DNA of 36,839 nucleotides from Treponema sp. (GTDB lineage Bacteria > Spirochaetota > Spirochaetia > Treponematales > Breznakiellaceae), in NCBI GenBank assembly GCA_031260245.1, contig JAIRKH010000020.1, forward strand, positions 1 through 36,839, read 5' to 3'. This document shows, piece after piece, positions 19,424 through 28,574 of this stretch. Positions within the stretch are counted from its first letter, which is position 1; each line of letters starts with the position of its first letter. The notes beneath the pieces are model-generated. The model saw nothing but the letters and a program-made list of their open reading frames with translations. It searched no databases and was not told where the DNA came from. The position numbers and the translations under genes were made by a program.

Positions 19424-20953
19424 ATGAAACAATTTTTAGTCATTGTTATGACGTTGGCGGCGGTAACGGCGTTTGCCCAAGCGGGCAACGTTACCGTCAT
19501 TGATACCAATTTCGAGAACGGTATGGACGGCTGGGGACCTCGCGGGGACAACAGACAAGGCTTAGAGAAGCTAGAAGTTACGAACGCAGTGAAACACGGA
19601 GGCTCGTCAGCCCTGCGCGTGTTCAACCGCACCCACGAATGGCAAGGCGCGACGCGCAAGCTCGCCGCAAGCGCGGTAGGCGATATGTTCAGCGTGGAAG
19701 CGTGGCTCTACTACAAGGACGGTCCATCGAAGATAACCTTTGTATTCAGCACGCAGAAAACCTCGCCAAGCGGTCAGGCGTACCAAAACGTCCTACAAAC
19801 GCAGGCGAACAAAGGCGAATGGGTACAGATAAAAGGCGAATTCACGGTCGCCAAAGACCCGACCATTACCGATGTGCAGGTCTACTTTGAGACGCCCAAG
19901 AACGATACCGTTGAATTCTATCTCGACGACGTCAAATTCGTGAAGCTCGACCCGTCGTTGCGCCCCAAAGCCGAGGTGAATATCCCGAATCTGCGCGACA
20001 AGGTGCCGTTTGACATAGGCGCCGCGGTCAGCGTGGACGACGTTGACTTTTCCTCCGAGTGGGCGCAATTACTTATGAAACATTTTTCTATCCTTGTGGC
20101 GGGCAACGAGATGAAGCGGGATACGGTGGAACCGTCCGAAGGTAAGTACAACTGGGGTCCGGCGGACAAAATTGTCGACTTTGCCATGAATACAGGAAAT
20201 CGCGTGAGGTGGCATACGCTCGTGTGGCACAGTCAAAACCCCGACTGGCTCTTCAAGGGCGCGGGCGCTACCAAAGCAGGGCTTGACCAGCGGATGAAGA
20301 CCTACATTCAAACCGTTATGCGGAAATACAGAGGCGATGTGGACTCCTACGACGTGGTGAACGAAGTTTTGGACGAAAACGGCAAGCTCCGCAATTCCGA
20401 ATGGCTCAGAATCATCGGTCCTGAATACATAAACAACGCTTTCCGTTACGCGAGAGAAGCCGACCCCAAAGCCCAACTGGTCATAAACGACTACAACTTG
20501 GCGTCCAATCCCAGAAAACGGCAGGGTATGTACGACTTGGTGAAAGACTTGAAAGCCCGCGGCGTACCTGTCGACGCCATTGGGATGCAAATGCACATAG
20601 ACATAAAAAACCCGTCTGTGAGCGCGATAAAGGAAACCATCGAGCTGTTCGCCTCTTTGGGCGTTAAGGTACTTGTTACGGAAATGGATATGTCCATCTA
20701 CACAAGCGATACGGAGCCAAAAAAGACGGTTACGCCTGCCATTCTTCAAGAACAGGCGACTCGTTACCGCGCCATCTTCGACGTGTTTAAGGAAGAGTAC
20801 CAGAAGAAAAACCTCGACGCGGTGGTTATCTGGGGAACGAGCGATAACTTGAGCTGGAAAAACGACTTCCCGACGCCGGGGCGCACAGACGCGCCTCTAC
20901 TGTTCGACTCGAAGCTCAAGCGCAAGCCAGCGTTTGACGCAATAGTAAGATAG
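19424..20953 (+). CDS. GH10 endo-xylanase with N-terminal carbohydrate-binding module (CBM4/9/22-like)
   Basis: Signal peptide; CBM-like DTNFENGMDGW...FYLDDVKFVKL; GH10 in canonical order: AGNEMK, HTLVWHSQNPDWLF, DVVNEV, VLVTEMDMS, WGTSDNLSW. Confidence 0.92.
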   Translation: MKQFLVIVMTLAAVTAFAQAGNVTVIDTNFENGMDGWGPRGDNRQGLEKLEVTNAVKHGGSSALRVFNRTHEWQGATRKLAASAVGDMFSVEAWLYYKDGPSKITFVFSTQKTSPSGQAYQNVLQTQANKGEWVQIKGEFTVAKDPTITDVQVYFETPKNDTVEFYLDDVKFVKLDPSLRPKAEVNIPNLRDKVPFDIGAAVSVDDVDFSSEWAQLLMKHFSILVAGNEMKRDTVEPSEGKYNWGPADKIVDFAMNTGNRVRWHTLVWHSQNPDWLFKGAGATKAGLDQRMKTYIQTVMRKYRGDVDSYDVVNEVLDENGKLRNSEWLRIIGPEYINNAFRYAREADPKAQLVINDYNLASNPRKRQGMYDLVKDLKARGVPVDAIGMQMHIDIKNPSVSAIKETIELFASLGVKVLVTEMDMSIYTSDTEPKKTVTPAILQEQATRYRAIFDVFKEEYQKKNLDAVVIWGTSDNLSWKNDFPTPGRTDAPLLFDSKLKRKPAFDAIVR

Positions 20954-21027
20954 CGAATAACGGGGTTGTTTTAGCGGGTCTGGCGTAACTTTCAGACGAC
21001 AATCCCGTCTCTTAAAAGAGAGGAGCA

Positions 21028-22179
21028 ATGAAATTTTTCCCTTTATCCCTGCTCGCGACCATTATAGTTTTTGTATCGTCGGCGTGTAATTTCTCCTTTG
21101 GAGACGGCGGCGAGTCCGTTCCCCAAGAGGAAGACGAAATCGTCGTACGCCTAAAAGAGCACGTTACTACTATCGTTACCCATTACAAGGGAAAGGTCGT
21201 TTCGTGGGACGTGGTGAACGAAGCCGTATCGCCCGCGCTCAACGACCCGAATGACTGGAAAGATTGCCTCCGCAGGAAAAACAGAAGCGGAGACATAACG
21301 AGCGGACAGATTTCCTGGTATGACGCCGTTGGTCCCGAATATATAGAAATAGCGTTCAAAGCCGCGCGGGACGCGGACCCCGACGCGAAACTTTACTATA
21401 ACGATTACAACCTTAACAATTCAGATAAAGCGCGGGCGGTTTACAATATGGTCAAGGATATAAACAAGCGATTCCCCAATTACCGCGGCAGACCGCTGAT
21501 TGACGGCGTCGGTATGCAGTCCCACCACGGCGTGTGGACCAACCCCGCAACGGTAGAGGCTTCTATAAAACTATTCGAATCGCTTGGCGTAGAAATCAGC
21601 ATAAGCGAACTAGACATACAAGCCGCCGGTACGTACGTTGACGGGAGACCGCAGTTTTCCGACGATTGGCGGCAGGAGCAGGCGCGGCAATACGCGGCGA
21701 TGTTCAAGATTTTCGTCAAATACGCGGATTCAATCGCCCGCGTTACGTTCTGGGGGCTTGACGATGGAACGAGCTGGATTAAAGACGTAAAGCCCACGCT
21801 CTTTGACGCGAACTTCGCCGCGAAGCCGGCGTTCTACGCTGTGGAAAACCCAAACGCGGCGAATTTTGCGGACGGCGGCGCTGTTATGGAGCTTACGCCC
21901 CTACATACCCATTATAAATTCCTCATCGGCAACATTGCTTCGCCGAGCGACCTGAGTGGCGGCGGAACGCGCTTCAATTATCTAAGAAGACATTTCAACG
22001 TCGTTACCGCGGAGAACGCCATGAAACCTGACGCCTTGCGGAATCAAAATAAAACTTTCACCTTTAATCAAGCCGATTCTCTCGTTAAAGCGGTTACGGC
22101 CGCAGGCTTACAGATGCATGGTCATACGCTGGTGTGGCATTCTCAGTCTCCCGCTTGGTTGACTGTTCGGACAAAATAA
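21028..22179 (+). CDS. Circularly permuted GH10 xylanase-like lipoprotein
   Basis: Signal/lipobox-like VSSAC; residues ~41-278 RLKEHVTTIVTHYKGKVVSWDVVNEA...ISELDI...WGLDDGTSW...KPAFYAVENP (normally the C-terminal part of GH10), then residues ~288-378 LTPLHTHYKFLIGNIASPSDL...VVTAENAMK...MHGHTLVWHSQSPAWL (normally the N-terminal part), stop. Confidence 0.85.
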   Translation: MKFFPLSLLATIIVFVSSACNFSFGDGGESVPQEEDEIVVRLKEHVTTIVTHYKGKVVSWDVVNEAVSPALNDPNDWKDCLRRKNRSGDITSGQISWYDAVGPEYIEIAFKAARDADPDAKLYYNDYNLNNSDKARAVYNMVKDINKRFPNYRGRPLIDGVGMQSHHGVWTNPATVEASIKLFESLGVEISISELDIQAAGTYVDGRPQFSDDWRQEQARQYAAMFKIFVKYADSIARVTFWGLDDGTSWIKDVKPTLFDANFAAKPAFYAVENPNAANFADGGAVMELTPLHTHYKFLIGNIASPSDLSGGGTRFNYLRRHFNVVTAENAMKPDALRNQNKTFTFNQADSLVKAVTAAGLQMHGHTLVWHSQSPAWLTVRTK

Positions 22180-22325
22180 ATCAGCAATTTAATGAGCGAG
22201 GCGCGCTTTGTTCATCTGAACTTTGTTGTTCCTTTGGTAAATTCCCTCAAGTGTAATCTTCATTCAAGCTTCAAGCTTGGATTTTGCCGCTATATTTGTT
22301 ATTATCTAAAGTCAAGGAGTAAATC

Positions 22326-23291
22326 TTGAAAAAGTTAAGGATTTTCATATTATTCGCGGTTCTTTTAATGGGTTGCAAAGCGGAAAAGCAAGCGACCGCT
22401 ATCGGCGTATTTGTGCCGGGTGTTATGGCGGGTAGTCCCATATACGAAATGATGGCGCAAGGCGTCCAAAAGGCGGGCGCTGAAAAGAATATATCCGTTA
22501 CAGTCGTGGAAGCCGGCTATAATCAGGCGGAATGGGAGCCTTCCCTGACGTCGATGTCCGCGTCTGGGAAATACGCGCTCATCGTATCGTCAAATCCTTC
22601 GCTCCCCGCCATTGCGGCGTCGATATCCGCGAAGTTTCCAAAACAGAAATTTCTTTTGCTTGACGGCGAGCTTGACGGTAATCCCGCGGTCTATACCTTG
22701 CGTTACGACCAGCGTGAGCAGTTCTTCATGGCGGGTTCTATCGCGGGTTTGGTAACCGCGGAACGCGGCGGAGAAAAAAAAGTCGGACTCTTGGCGGGGC
22801 AGGAATACCCAGCGATGAACGAGACCATTCTTCCCGCGTATCTTGAGGGAGCAAGGGCGATTGATTCTGACTTCAGCGTGGACTTCCGTGTGCTGGGTAA
22901 TTGGTTTGACGCGGGAAAAGCGGCTGAAATTGCAATAGATATGTTCAACCGCGGCTCCTATGTCGTTCTTTGCGTGGCGGGCGGCGCAAACGAAGGCGTC
23001 GTGCAGGCGGCCGCGGAACGCGGCGTAAAAGTGGTCTGGGCTGATACCAACGGTTACGACGTCCGACCGGGCGTCGTGGTTGGAAGTTCCGTCGTTCATC
23101 AGGACAAAGCGGCTTATGAAAAAACCCGTCTCTTCCTTGAAGGCGGTTTGCCCTTCGGCAGAGCGGAAACGGTCGGCGTGAAAGACGGTTACGTCGAATT
23201 TGTGCGGGACGACTCCAATTATATCAACGCCGTGAGCGAAGCTGTCCGCGCAAAACAGACGGAAATAGTGGAAGGTCTTTTGAACAGGTAA
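22326..23291 (+). CDS. BMP/PnrA (TmpC)-family substrate-binding lipoprotein
   Basis: LLMGCKAEKQ lipobox; IGVFVPGVMAGSPIYEMMAQGVQKAG; TTG start with AAGGAG. Confidence 0.85.
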   Translation: MKKLRIFILFAVLLMGCKAEKQATAIGVFVPGVMAGSPIYEMMAQGVQKAGAEKNISVTVVEAGYNQAEWEPSLTSMSASGKYALIVSSNPSLPAIAASISAKFPKQKFLLLDGELDGNPAVYTLRYDQREQFFMAGSIAGLVTAERGGEKKVGLLAGQEYPAMNETILPAYLEGARAIDSDFSVDFRVLGNWFDAGKAAEIAIDMFNRGSYVVLCVAGGANEGVVQAAAERGVKVVWADTNGYDVRPGVVVGSSVVHQDKAAYEKTRLFLEGGLPFGRAETVGVKDGYVEFVRDDSNYINAVSEAVRAKQTEIVEGLLNR

Positions 23292-23368
23292 CGGCTCAAA
23301 AACCCGATAATCATAAAAAGCCGAATCTGTTTTGGCGAAGCAATCTATTATTCTAAATAACGTCAAGA

Positions 23369-24205
23369 ATGACCATAATCATCGGCATAGCCGTCTCCAT
23401 AACTCCCCTCCTCTTTGCCTCGTTAGGGGCGCTCGTAACGGAATTAGCGGGCGTTCTTGGTATATTCATCGAAGGCTTTATGAACATAGGGGCATTTCTT
23501 TCTTATTTTTTCCTGATGAAAACGGGGTCAACGCTCATAGCGAGCTGTTTGACGGCCGTTCTCTGCGCGAGCGCGGGCTGGGCGCTGGCGCGTTTTGTCG
23601 CGGTCAGCGGCGCAAATCCTTTTATCGTTGGGCTTGCGGCGAATCTTGCGGCGGACGGGCTAACGTCCGCGCTCTCCCATGCGTGGTTCGGGACGCGGGG
23701 CGCGCTACGGAATACCGCTGGCTTGGACGCGGCTCGGTCGCTGCCATTTTTCGCGTGCGCGGCTATTGGGTGCTTTGCGCTCGCATGGTTTGCGATTTAC
23801 CGAACAAGGGCGGGGTTGCGGCTTCGCGTCGTTGGGGTTTCGGCGCGGTTTGCGTCGGAACGGGGCTTGGACGCGGCGCGATTCGTGGCGGGCGCATGGG
23901 CGATAGGGGCTATGTTCGCCGCGCTCGCCGGCGCCTGCCTCATGTTCAGAGTAGGCGCGTATACGCCCGGCGGCGCGGGCGGACGAGGCTGGATAGCGCT
24001 CGCCGCAGTTTTTCTGGGCTTCAGGCGCGTATGGGGAACCGCGCTTGCGGCGCTACTGTTCACCCTTGCCGAACGCGCAGGTATAACGGCGCAGGGCTTG
24101 AGCGTCTTGCCAGCGACCGCGCTGTTAGGCTTGCCTTCCCTTCTGGCGCTCCTGTCCTACGCGCTGTCCTGTATCGTAAGGGAATTAAAAAAAGGAAAAC
24201 TATAA
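23369..24205 (+). CDS. ABC transporter permease, BPD_transp_2-like (YufQ/NupQ type)
   Basis: Polytopic; EGFMNIGAFLSYFF, GANPFIVGLAANLAADGLTS; follows BMP-type SBP. Confidence 0.75.
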   Translation: MTIIIGIAVSITPLLFASLGALVTELAGVLGIFIEGFMNIGAFLSYFFLMKTGSTLIASCLTAVLCASAGWALARFVAVSGANPFIVGLAANLAADGLTSALSHAWFGTRGALRNTAGLDAARSLPFFACAAIGCFALAWFAIYRTRAGLRLRVVGVSARFASERGLDAARFVAGAWAIGAMFAALAGACLMFRVGAYTPGGAGGRGWIALAAVFLGFRRVWGTALAALLFTLAERAGITAQGLSVLPATALLGLPSLLALLSYALSCIVRELKKGKL

Positions 24206-24267
24206 AGTATGATAATGCGTTTGCGATTACGCCTATAGGCGTCGTACTATATAGTCCGCTCCGCTAT

Positions 24268-25173
24268 TTACTTTACTTTCCATTTGCCGTCTATTTTTTC
24301 AAATGATGAAGAAGGGACGTCTACTTGAGCGGCGTCTTCTGATATGATTTTTATGTTTCCCGTTACGACGTTGACTTCTCTTACGCGCCACAACTCGCCG
24401 TTGTAGAGGACTTTCGCGCCTTCCTGCGGGCTGTTACGGCACTGTTCGTTGTAGAAGCTGTATTCATAGGCGAGACAGCACAGAAGGCGCTCGCACTGCC
24501 CGGATATTTTATTGGAATTCAAGGACACGCCTTGTTCTTTCGCCATTTTTATCGACACAGGCTTGAGTTTGTCAGAAATGGCGTGACAACAGAAGCATCT
24601 CCCGCAGACGCCGAGTCCGCCTAGAAAACGCGCCTCGTCCCGTATACCGATTTGGCGAAGCTCTATCCGCGCTTTGAACACGCTTACCAGGTCTTTGACA
24701 AGTTCTCGAAAATCGATTCGACTCTCGGCCGTGAAAAAAAACAGAATTTTCGGGTCTTCCAACAAGTAATGCACGGAAACAAGCTTCATTTTGAGATTAT
24801 GCGCGGCTATTTTTTCTTTGGCTATGTTAAAGGCGTCCTTTTCCAATTCTTTATTGGTACAGGACCTTTCGATATCAAAAGTCGTAGCGACCCGATCTAT
24901 GAGCGAGAACTCAAAGTAGAGCGGAATCTTATTCACTTGTCCTAAAACTTGCGCCAGATCCTTGCCGTAGCGTGTAGGAACCACTACCATACGCCGATCT
25001 TCGAGTCGCTCCCCGTAAGCCGCAAGAAAAGTCTCTTTGGAATAAGACAATCGTAGCCTGTAGATGAGAGTATCGGGAGTTATCTCTCTATTTGCTAGAA
25101 TGACGTCAGGTTCAGTTATCGTTAAACCCGCGTTGTATTCTAATTCTAAAATGTCTTCATCAAAATCATTCAT
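24268..25173 (-). CDS. PSP1 C-terminal domain protein (RicT/YaaT-like)
   Basis: GGLGVCGRCFCCHAISDKLKPVSIKMAKEQGVSLNSNKISGQCERLLCCLAYE Cys-rich signature. Start placed at internal ATG 25173 with upstream AAGGA. Confidence 0.88.
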   Translation of the reverse strand: MNDFDEDILELEYNAGLTITEPDVILANREITPDTLIYRLRLSYSKETFLAAYGERLEDRRMVVVPTRYGKDLAQVLGQVNKIPLYFEFSLIDRVATTFDIERSCTNKELEKDAFNIAKEKIAAHNLKMKLVSVHYLLEDPKILFFFTAESRIDFRELVKDLVSVFKARIELRQIGIRDEARFLGGLGVCGRCFCCHAISDKLKPVSIKMAKEQGVSLNSNKISGQCERLLCCLAYEYSFYNEQCRNSPQEGAKVLYNGELWRVREVNVVTGNIKIISEDAAQVDVPSSSFEKIDGKWKVK

Positions 25174-25335
25174 AGCGAATTCCTTATTTACATGTAACAT
25201 TTAACATTTACCGAGTTAACGGCGATACCTTTTTATAACATGTCTTCTTTTTCAGCAATAGGGTATTCTCTCTATTTTTTAGTCTTTTCAAAAGAGATTT
25301 AGAAGCTTTATTTGTTTCGGCGAATCTTATGAAGT

Positions 25336-25845
25336 TTATTCTAGTAAATCTACTAGAAGTCCATTGATTTCTTCAAGACGAGCGAGTATCTTCATTTGGT
25401 CGACTTGCCCCGCAAGTATTACTGTAGCAAGCTGTTCGAGCTTTTGGTCGGCGACCTTCACTTGCAAAAAAACCTTCTGGCATTCTTCACGTTTTCTGCG
25501 GACGCCGGTTTGTTTTTCTATATCGTAAGCGTTTTTTACAATAAAATTGAGAAAATCACGTACAGCCTTCTTGTAACGGAGAATTTCTTGAGGAAGCGGA
25601 CGATTTTTCAGTTCGTCTCCTCGACTATGAATTTCGTCCATCAGACCATTGATGGTTTCCTGCGCGACCGGGAGGTTTTCCACATCGACAATTTTAGAAT
25701 CTTGTTCCGTTTTTTTAAGCAAGTTTAAAAATTGAAATTTTGCGCGCGTAAACTTTGTCTTCTTCGGCTCGGAATTATAGGCGGGGTCCTGTTGAAAGAG
25801 TGGAAAAGCCGTGTTCGCGGTTGAGAAGCCATTTATTTTTTCCAT
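25336..25845 (-). CDS. YaaR-like (DUF327) protein
   Basis: LPQEILRYKKAVRDFLNFIVKNAYDIEKQTGVRR...LARLEEINGLLVDLLE resembles DUF327/YaaR. Confidence 0.75.
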   Translation of the reverse strand: MEKINGFSTANTAFPLFQQDPAYNSEPKKTKFTRAKFQFLNLLKKTEQDSKIVDVENLPVAQETINGLMDEIHSRGDELKNRPLPQEILRYKKAVRDFLNFIVKNAYDIEKQTGVRRKREECQKVFLQVKVADQKLEQLATVILAGQVDQMKILARLEEINGLLVDLLE

Positions 25846-26261
25846 TTCTTAGATTCTTTTGAACTTGAAAGCGTCAAGCGGACGTCTTTGACGTCTTGAT
25901 ACTTGGCGATAGTCGTATCCCATTCTTCGGCGGTTGAGCAGACCGCGATCTTGCCATGAATCAGACAACCGTCATCCGCCTGTATACGCCGTGTGATGAT
26001 GTCGCCCATAACAAGCCCGCTCGCAAGCACGATGAGTCTTTCGCTAGCGATGACGTTCCCATAGACGACTCCGCCTATAGTTATCGTTGTTCCAGACACG
26101 TCGCTTTTCATACGCGCTTTTTCGCTAATGACGATCCTGCCCTTCGAGCGGAGATTTCCGCGTACACTACCGTCCACCCGGGTGAATCCGCGGGTTTCAA
26201 CATCGCCCACGATGCTTGAGCCGTCTCCTATTATTGTATTTAGAACAAATTCTTTAGACAT
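25833..26261 (-). CDS. Bactofilin
   Basis: NTIIGDGSSIVGDVETRGFTRVDGSVRGNLRSKGRIVISEKARMKSDVSGTTITIGGVVYGNV beta-helix pattern. Confidence 0.9.
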   Translation of the reverse strand: MSKEFVLNTIIGDGSSIVGDVETRGFTRVDGSVRGNLRSKGRIVISEKARMKSDVSGTTITIGGVVYGNVIASERLIVLASGLVMGDIITRRIQADDGCLIHGKIAVCSTAEEWDTTIAKYQDVKDVRLTLSSSKESKKWKK

Positions 26262-26281
26262 TGTTATCCTTCGTTAGCCGC

Positions 26282-27313
26282 CTATTTTGCCATCCTTGCC
26301 AAAGAAGAACGGATGTTGAGATAATTCTGAGGATCCACGACGTCGGAGCCGATATGAACTTCGTAATGCAGATGGGGACCCGTTGAAAGACCGGTATTGC
26401 CAATGTACCCGATGACTTCGTTCTGTTGAACGCGTTGACCTGTTCTGACTCGCACGCTGAGCAAGTGCCCGTAACGGGTATAGAAGCCGTGTTTGTGTTT
26501 TATGATAATATAATTGCCGAACCCACTCGCATCGTAATCAACGGTAACGACCTGCCCATCCGCAGACGCGACGACAGGGTCGCCCTGGCGGTAAGTGGAG
26601 AGGTCTATGCCCTTGTGAATGTAGTATTGATCGGTAAAAGGATTCTGTTGCTGTCCAAACCGAAAAGAAATGTGTCCTATACCGCCTTTTATGGGCCAAA
26701 TACTGGGAATCTCCGTGAGGAGGGCGCTTTGCGACTTAAGCAGGGCGTCGATTTCCTTTATCGGTTTTACCGCCGTTTCAAGGTAGCTACTGAGTTGCTG
26801 AAGGTCGTTTATCTCCTGCATTGAACCTTCCGGCGTCGTCTGAATATTAAGAAGCGAAGAAAGGTCGCTGTCTTGAGAAGATACGCCTTCAGAGTCCGTC
26901 ATATCCACCCCAAGCGAGTCAAGCGTACTGGAAAGAGCCGACTCGAAATTTTTTGCCTTTAATATGAGTTTTTTCGTCTCGTCGCGTATCTGGTCAAGGC
27001 TTGCTTGAGTCGCCTGGAGGCGGCTATCCTTGTCGGAAAAAGTAATACTCGCGCCCTCCAACCGTAAGGACCCGTGATAAAAGACCCCCATCCCCAATCC
27101 CACAAGCGTGAGAACAAAACACAGAATTGTTAATATATTTATATGAAGATTATAAACTCTTTTTTCAGAATGAGGAACAAGAACCACCGTATATTGTTTT
27201 ACTAGCCCTCTGAAGATGAACTTACAGAAACCGCCGACGCTCCTGATAACGCGAATAATCCCTCGTTTCATCTTTTGTATAGCGTCACTTTCAAAACGTT
27301 TGTAATTATACAT
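26282..27313 (-). CDS. M23-family (LytM) peptidoglycan peptidase, membrane anchored
   Basis: One TM, coiled coil, then HKGIDLSTYRQGDPVVASADGQV...IKHKHGFYTRYGHL...TGLSTGPHLHYEVHIGSDVVDPQNYL. Confidence 0.9.
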   Translation of the reverse strand: MYNYKRFESDAIQKMKRGIIRVIRSVGGFCKFIFRGLVKQYTVVLVPHSEKRVYNLHINILTILCFVLTLVGLGMGVFYHGSLRLEGASITFSDKDSRLQATQASLDQIRDETKKLILKAKNFESALSSTLDSLGVDMTDSEGVSSQDSDLSSLLNIQTTPEGSMQEINDLQQLSSYLETAVKPIKEIDALLKSQSALLTEIPSIWPIKGGIGHISFRFGQQQNPFTDQYYIHKGIDLSTYRQGDPVVASADGQVVTVDYDASGFGNYIIIKHKHGFYTRYGHLLSVRVRTGQRVQQNEVIGYIGNTGLSTGPHLHYEVHIGSDVVDPQNYLNIRSSLARMAK

Positions 27314-27616
27314 ACCTACCGCCTATTTTTAAAGAACCAGCCTACCATCAAGGCAAATTTTAAGACTTTTCTATCTTTACATATAAAGAGAATAATGTCA
27401 AGCCTTTTTTCACGTCAAAAGATAAAAGCTTTTGTCGTGATGAATAGTACCTAGGGGAAAGGCGTTAAAAGAAATACGGGTTTACGGAATATAAATTTAA
27501 CGCCTTGTTTCGTTTATTAAATCAGGCGTCTTTATAATTTCATATTCTACTATATCGCTTCCAATTAATTTCCAGTATCCATAAAAATTATATTTATGCA
27601 AGGCGTTCATTCGCTG

Positions 27617-27647
27617 AACCGCCGCGCCTGCGCACGACGCGGCGGTT
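27617..27647 (-). terminator. GC-rich hairpin downstream of the lipoprotein gene (AACCGCCGCG...CGCGGCGGTT)
   Basis: 10-bp perfect stem, 11-nt loop, 10 nt after the stop codon; no clear U-tract. Confidence 0.45.
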
Positions 27648-27656
27648 ATTTTGAAA

Positions 27657-28187
27657 CTACTGTTTTACCATTATTATTTCCGGTACTTCTTCGTCAATTG
27701 TACCCGCGGGGAGCTTTATTTTTTTCCCATTTTGGTTTATTTGCAAACTTTGCAAACCCTCCTCGATACTGCCAGTTATCGATTCAGTGGGTATATCTTG
27801 GGTGAACGATATCGAATGCTTTTCGTTGTCAACTGAAAATCCTTCCCCGTTCTCCATGCTCTCTTTGATCACATCCCATACGAGGGCTATATTCGCGCCG
27901 GAGAAAGTTACTGTTGTTTTCACCGTCCCTGACGCTGTTTCTGCGCTCGCGTTAATGGTTATCGTAAACTCGCCGACAGTAGTCATGGTTATACCTTCCA
28001 TATCTTCCAGACTTTGCGCTCCGCTATTGTACGAGCCTTTCCATGTCCCGTTTAATTGATTCAGGCTGGTAACGTTGGACCATGTATCAACGCTTTCGCC
28101 GTTGCCGCTTTCACCGCAACCAAGAACCATAATTCCGAATATCAGCGCTATCGCCAATATTCCCAATAAAAACAGTTTCTTTTTCAT
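27657..28187 (-). CDS. Treponemal small lipoprotein, lipocalin-like
   Basis: Start at ATG 28187 with AGGAGGA; MKKKLFLLGILAIALIFGIMVLGCGESG lipobox; TWKGSY...; 176 aa. Confidence 0.8.
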   Translation of the reverse strand: MKKKLFLLGILAIALIFGIMVLGCGESGNGESVDTWSNVTSLNQLNGTWKGSYNSGAQSLEDMEGITMTTVGEFTITINASAETASGTVKTTVTFSGANIALVWDVIKESMENGEGFSVDNEKHSISFTQDIPTESITGSIEEGLQSLQINQNGKKIKLPAGTIDEEVPEIIMVKQ

Positions 28188-28511
28188 AACTGTCCTCCTA
28201 AAATTAAAGAGGACTAACCGTATTGCAATTCCGCCCGAAACAGCGTAAACTGACAATGCGTTTAGCAAAACCCAAAGTTGGTATCATTCTTGCAGGAACA
28301 CACCGACTTTGGGTTCCTCTTTCTAATATATAAACCGCCCGCATGGGCAAGTTACCGTTATTACGGCGTATCTCCCGCATACGCCCTGATGGTCTTCGCG
28401 CATTGGCGCGCGCCGCCGTCTGCGTTGAGAAAACGAAATGGCTGTTTCCCTGAAAGGATAAGAACGCCCGGCGTGATCGCGAGGTTGTCTGTTCTATAAT
28501 ATAAAGAATAT

Positions 28512-28523
28512 GGGGGGGGGGGG
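28512..28523. repeat. Poly-G tract, G(12), intergenic
   Basis: gaatatggggggggggggcgccc; direct reading. Confidence 0.95.
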
Positions 28524-28525
28524 CG

Positions 28526-28574
28526 CCCGATGGAAATCTCTCGCGCTTGCAATCGAGAGAGAAATTCCATCGGG
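28526..28574. repeat. Long imperfect inverted repeat directly after the poly-G tract
   Basis: CCCGATGGAAATCTCTCG (28526-28543) versus CGAGAGAGAAATTCCATCGGG (28554-28574). Confidence 0.85.

Noticed and set aside
20069-20749. 226-aa minus-strand ORF antisense to GH10
   Set aside because: His/Val-rich shadow ORF opposite a clear GH10 catalytic domain.
20954-21027. Missing GH10 N-terminal half upstream of the permuted protein (5' truncation explanation)
   Set aside because: Only 74 nt separate it from the preceding GH10 stop, and the protein has its own SD and lipoprotein signal.
22180-22325. Missing C-terminal half of a second GH10 domain after the permuted protein's stop (frameshift explanation)
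   Set aside because: The gap is only 146 nt and does not encode YKGK/WDVVNE-like sequence in a readable frame before the next gene.
22590-23366. 258-aa minus-strand ORF antisense to the BMP lipoprotein gene
   Set aside because: Shadow ORF with no domain signature.
23332-24306. 324-aa plus-strand ORF overlapping the permease in another frame
   Set aside because: Arg/Cys/Gly-rich translation typical of an alternate frame; the 23369-24205 frame encodes a clear membrane permease.
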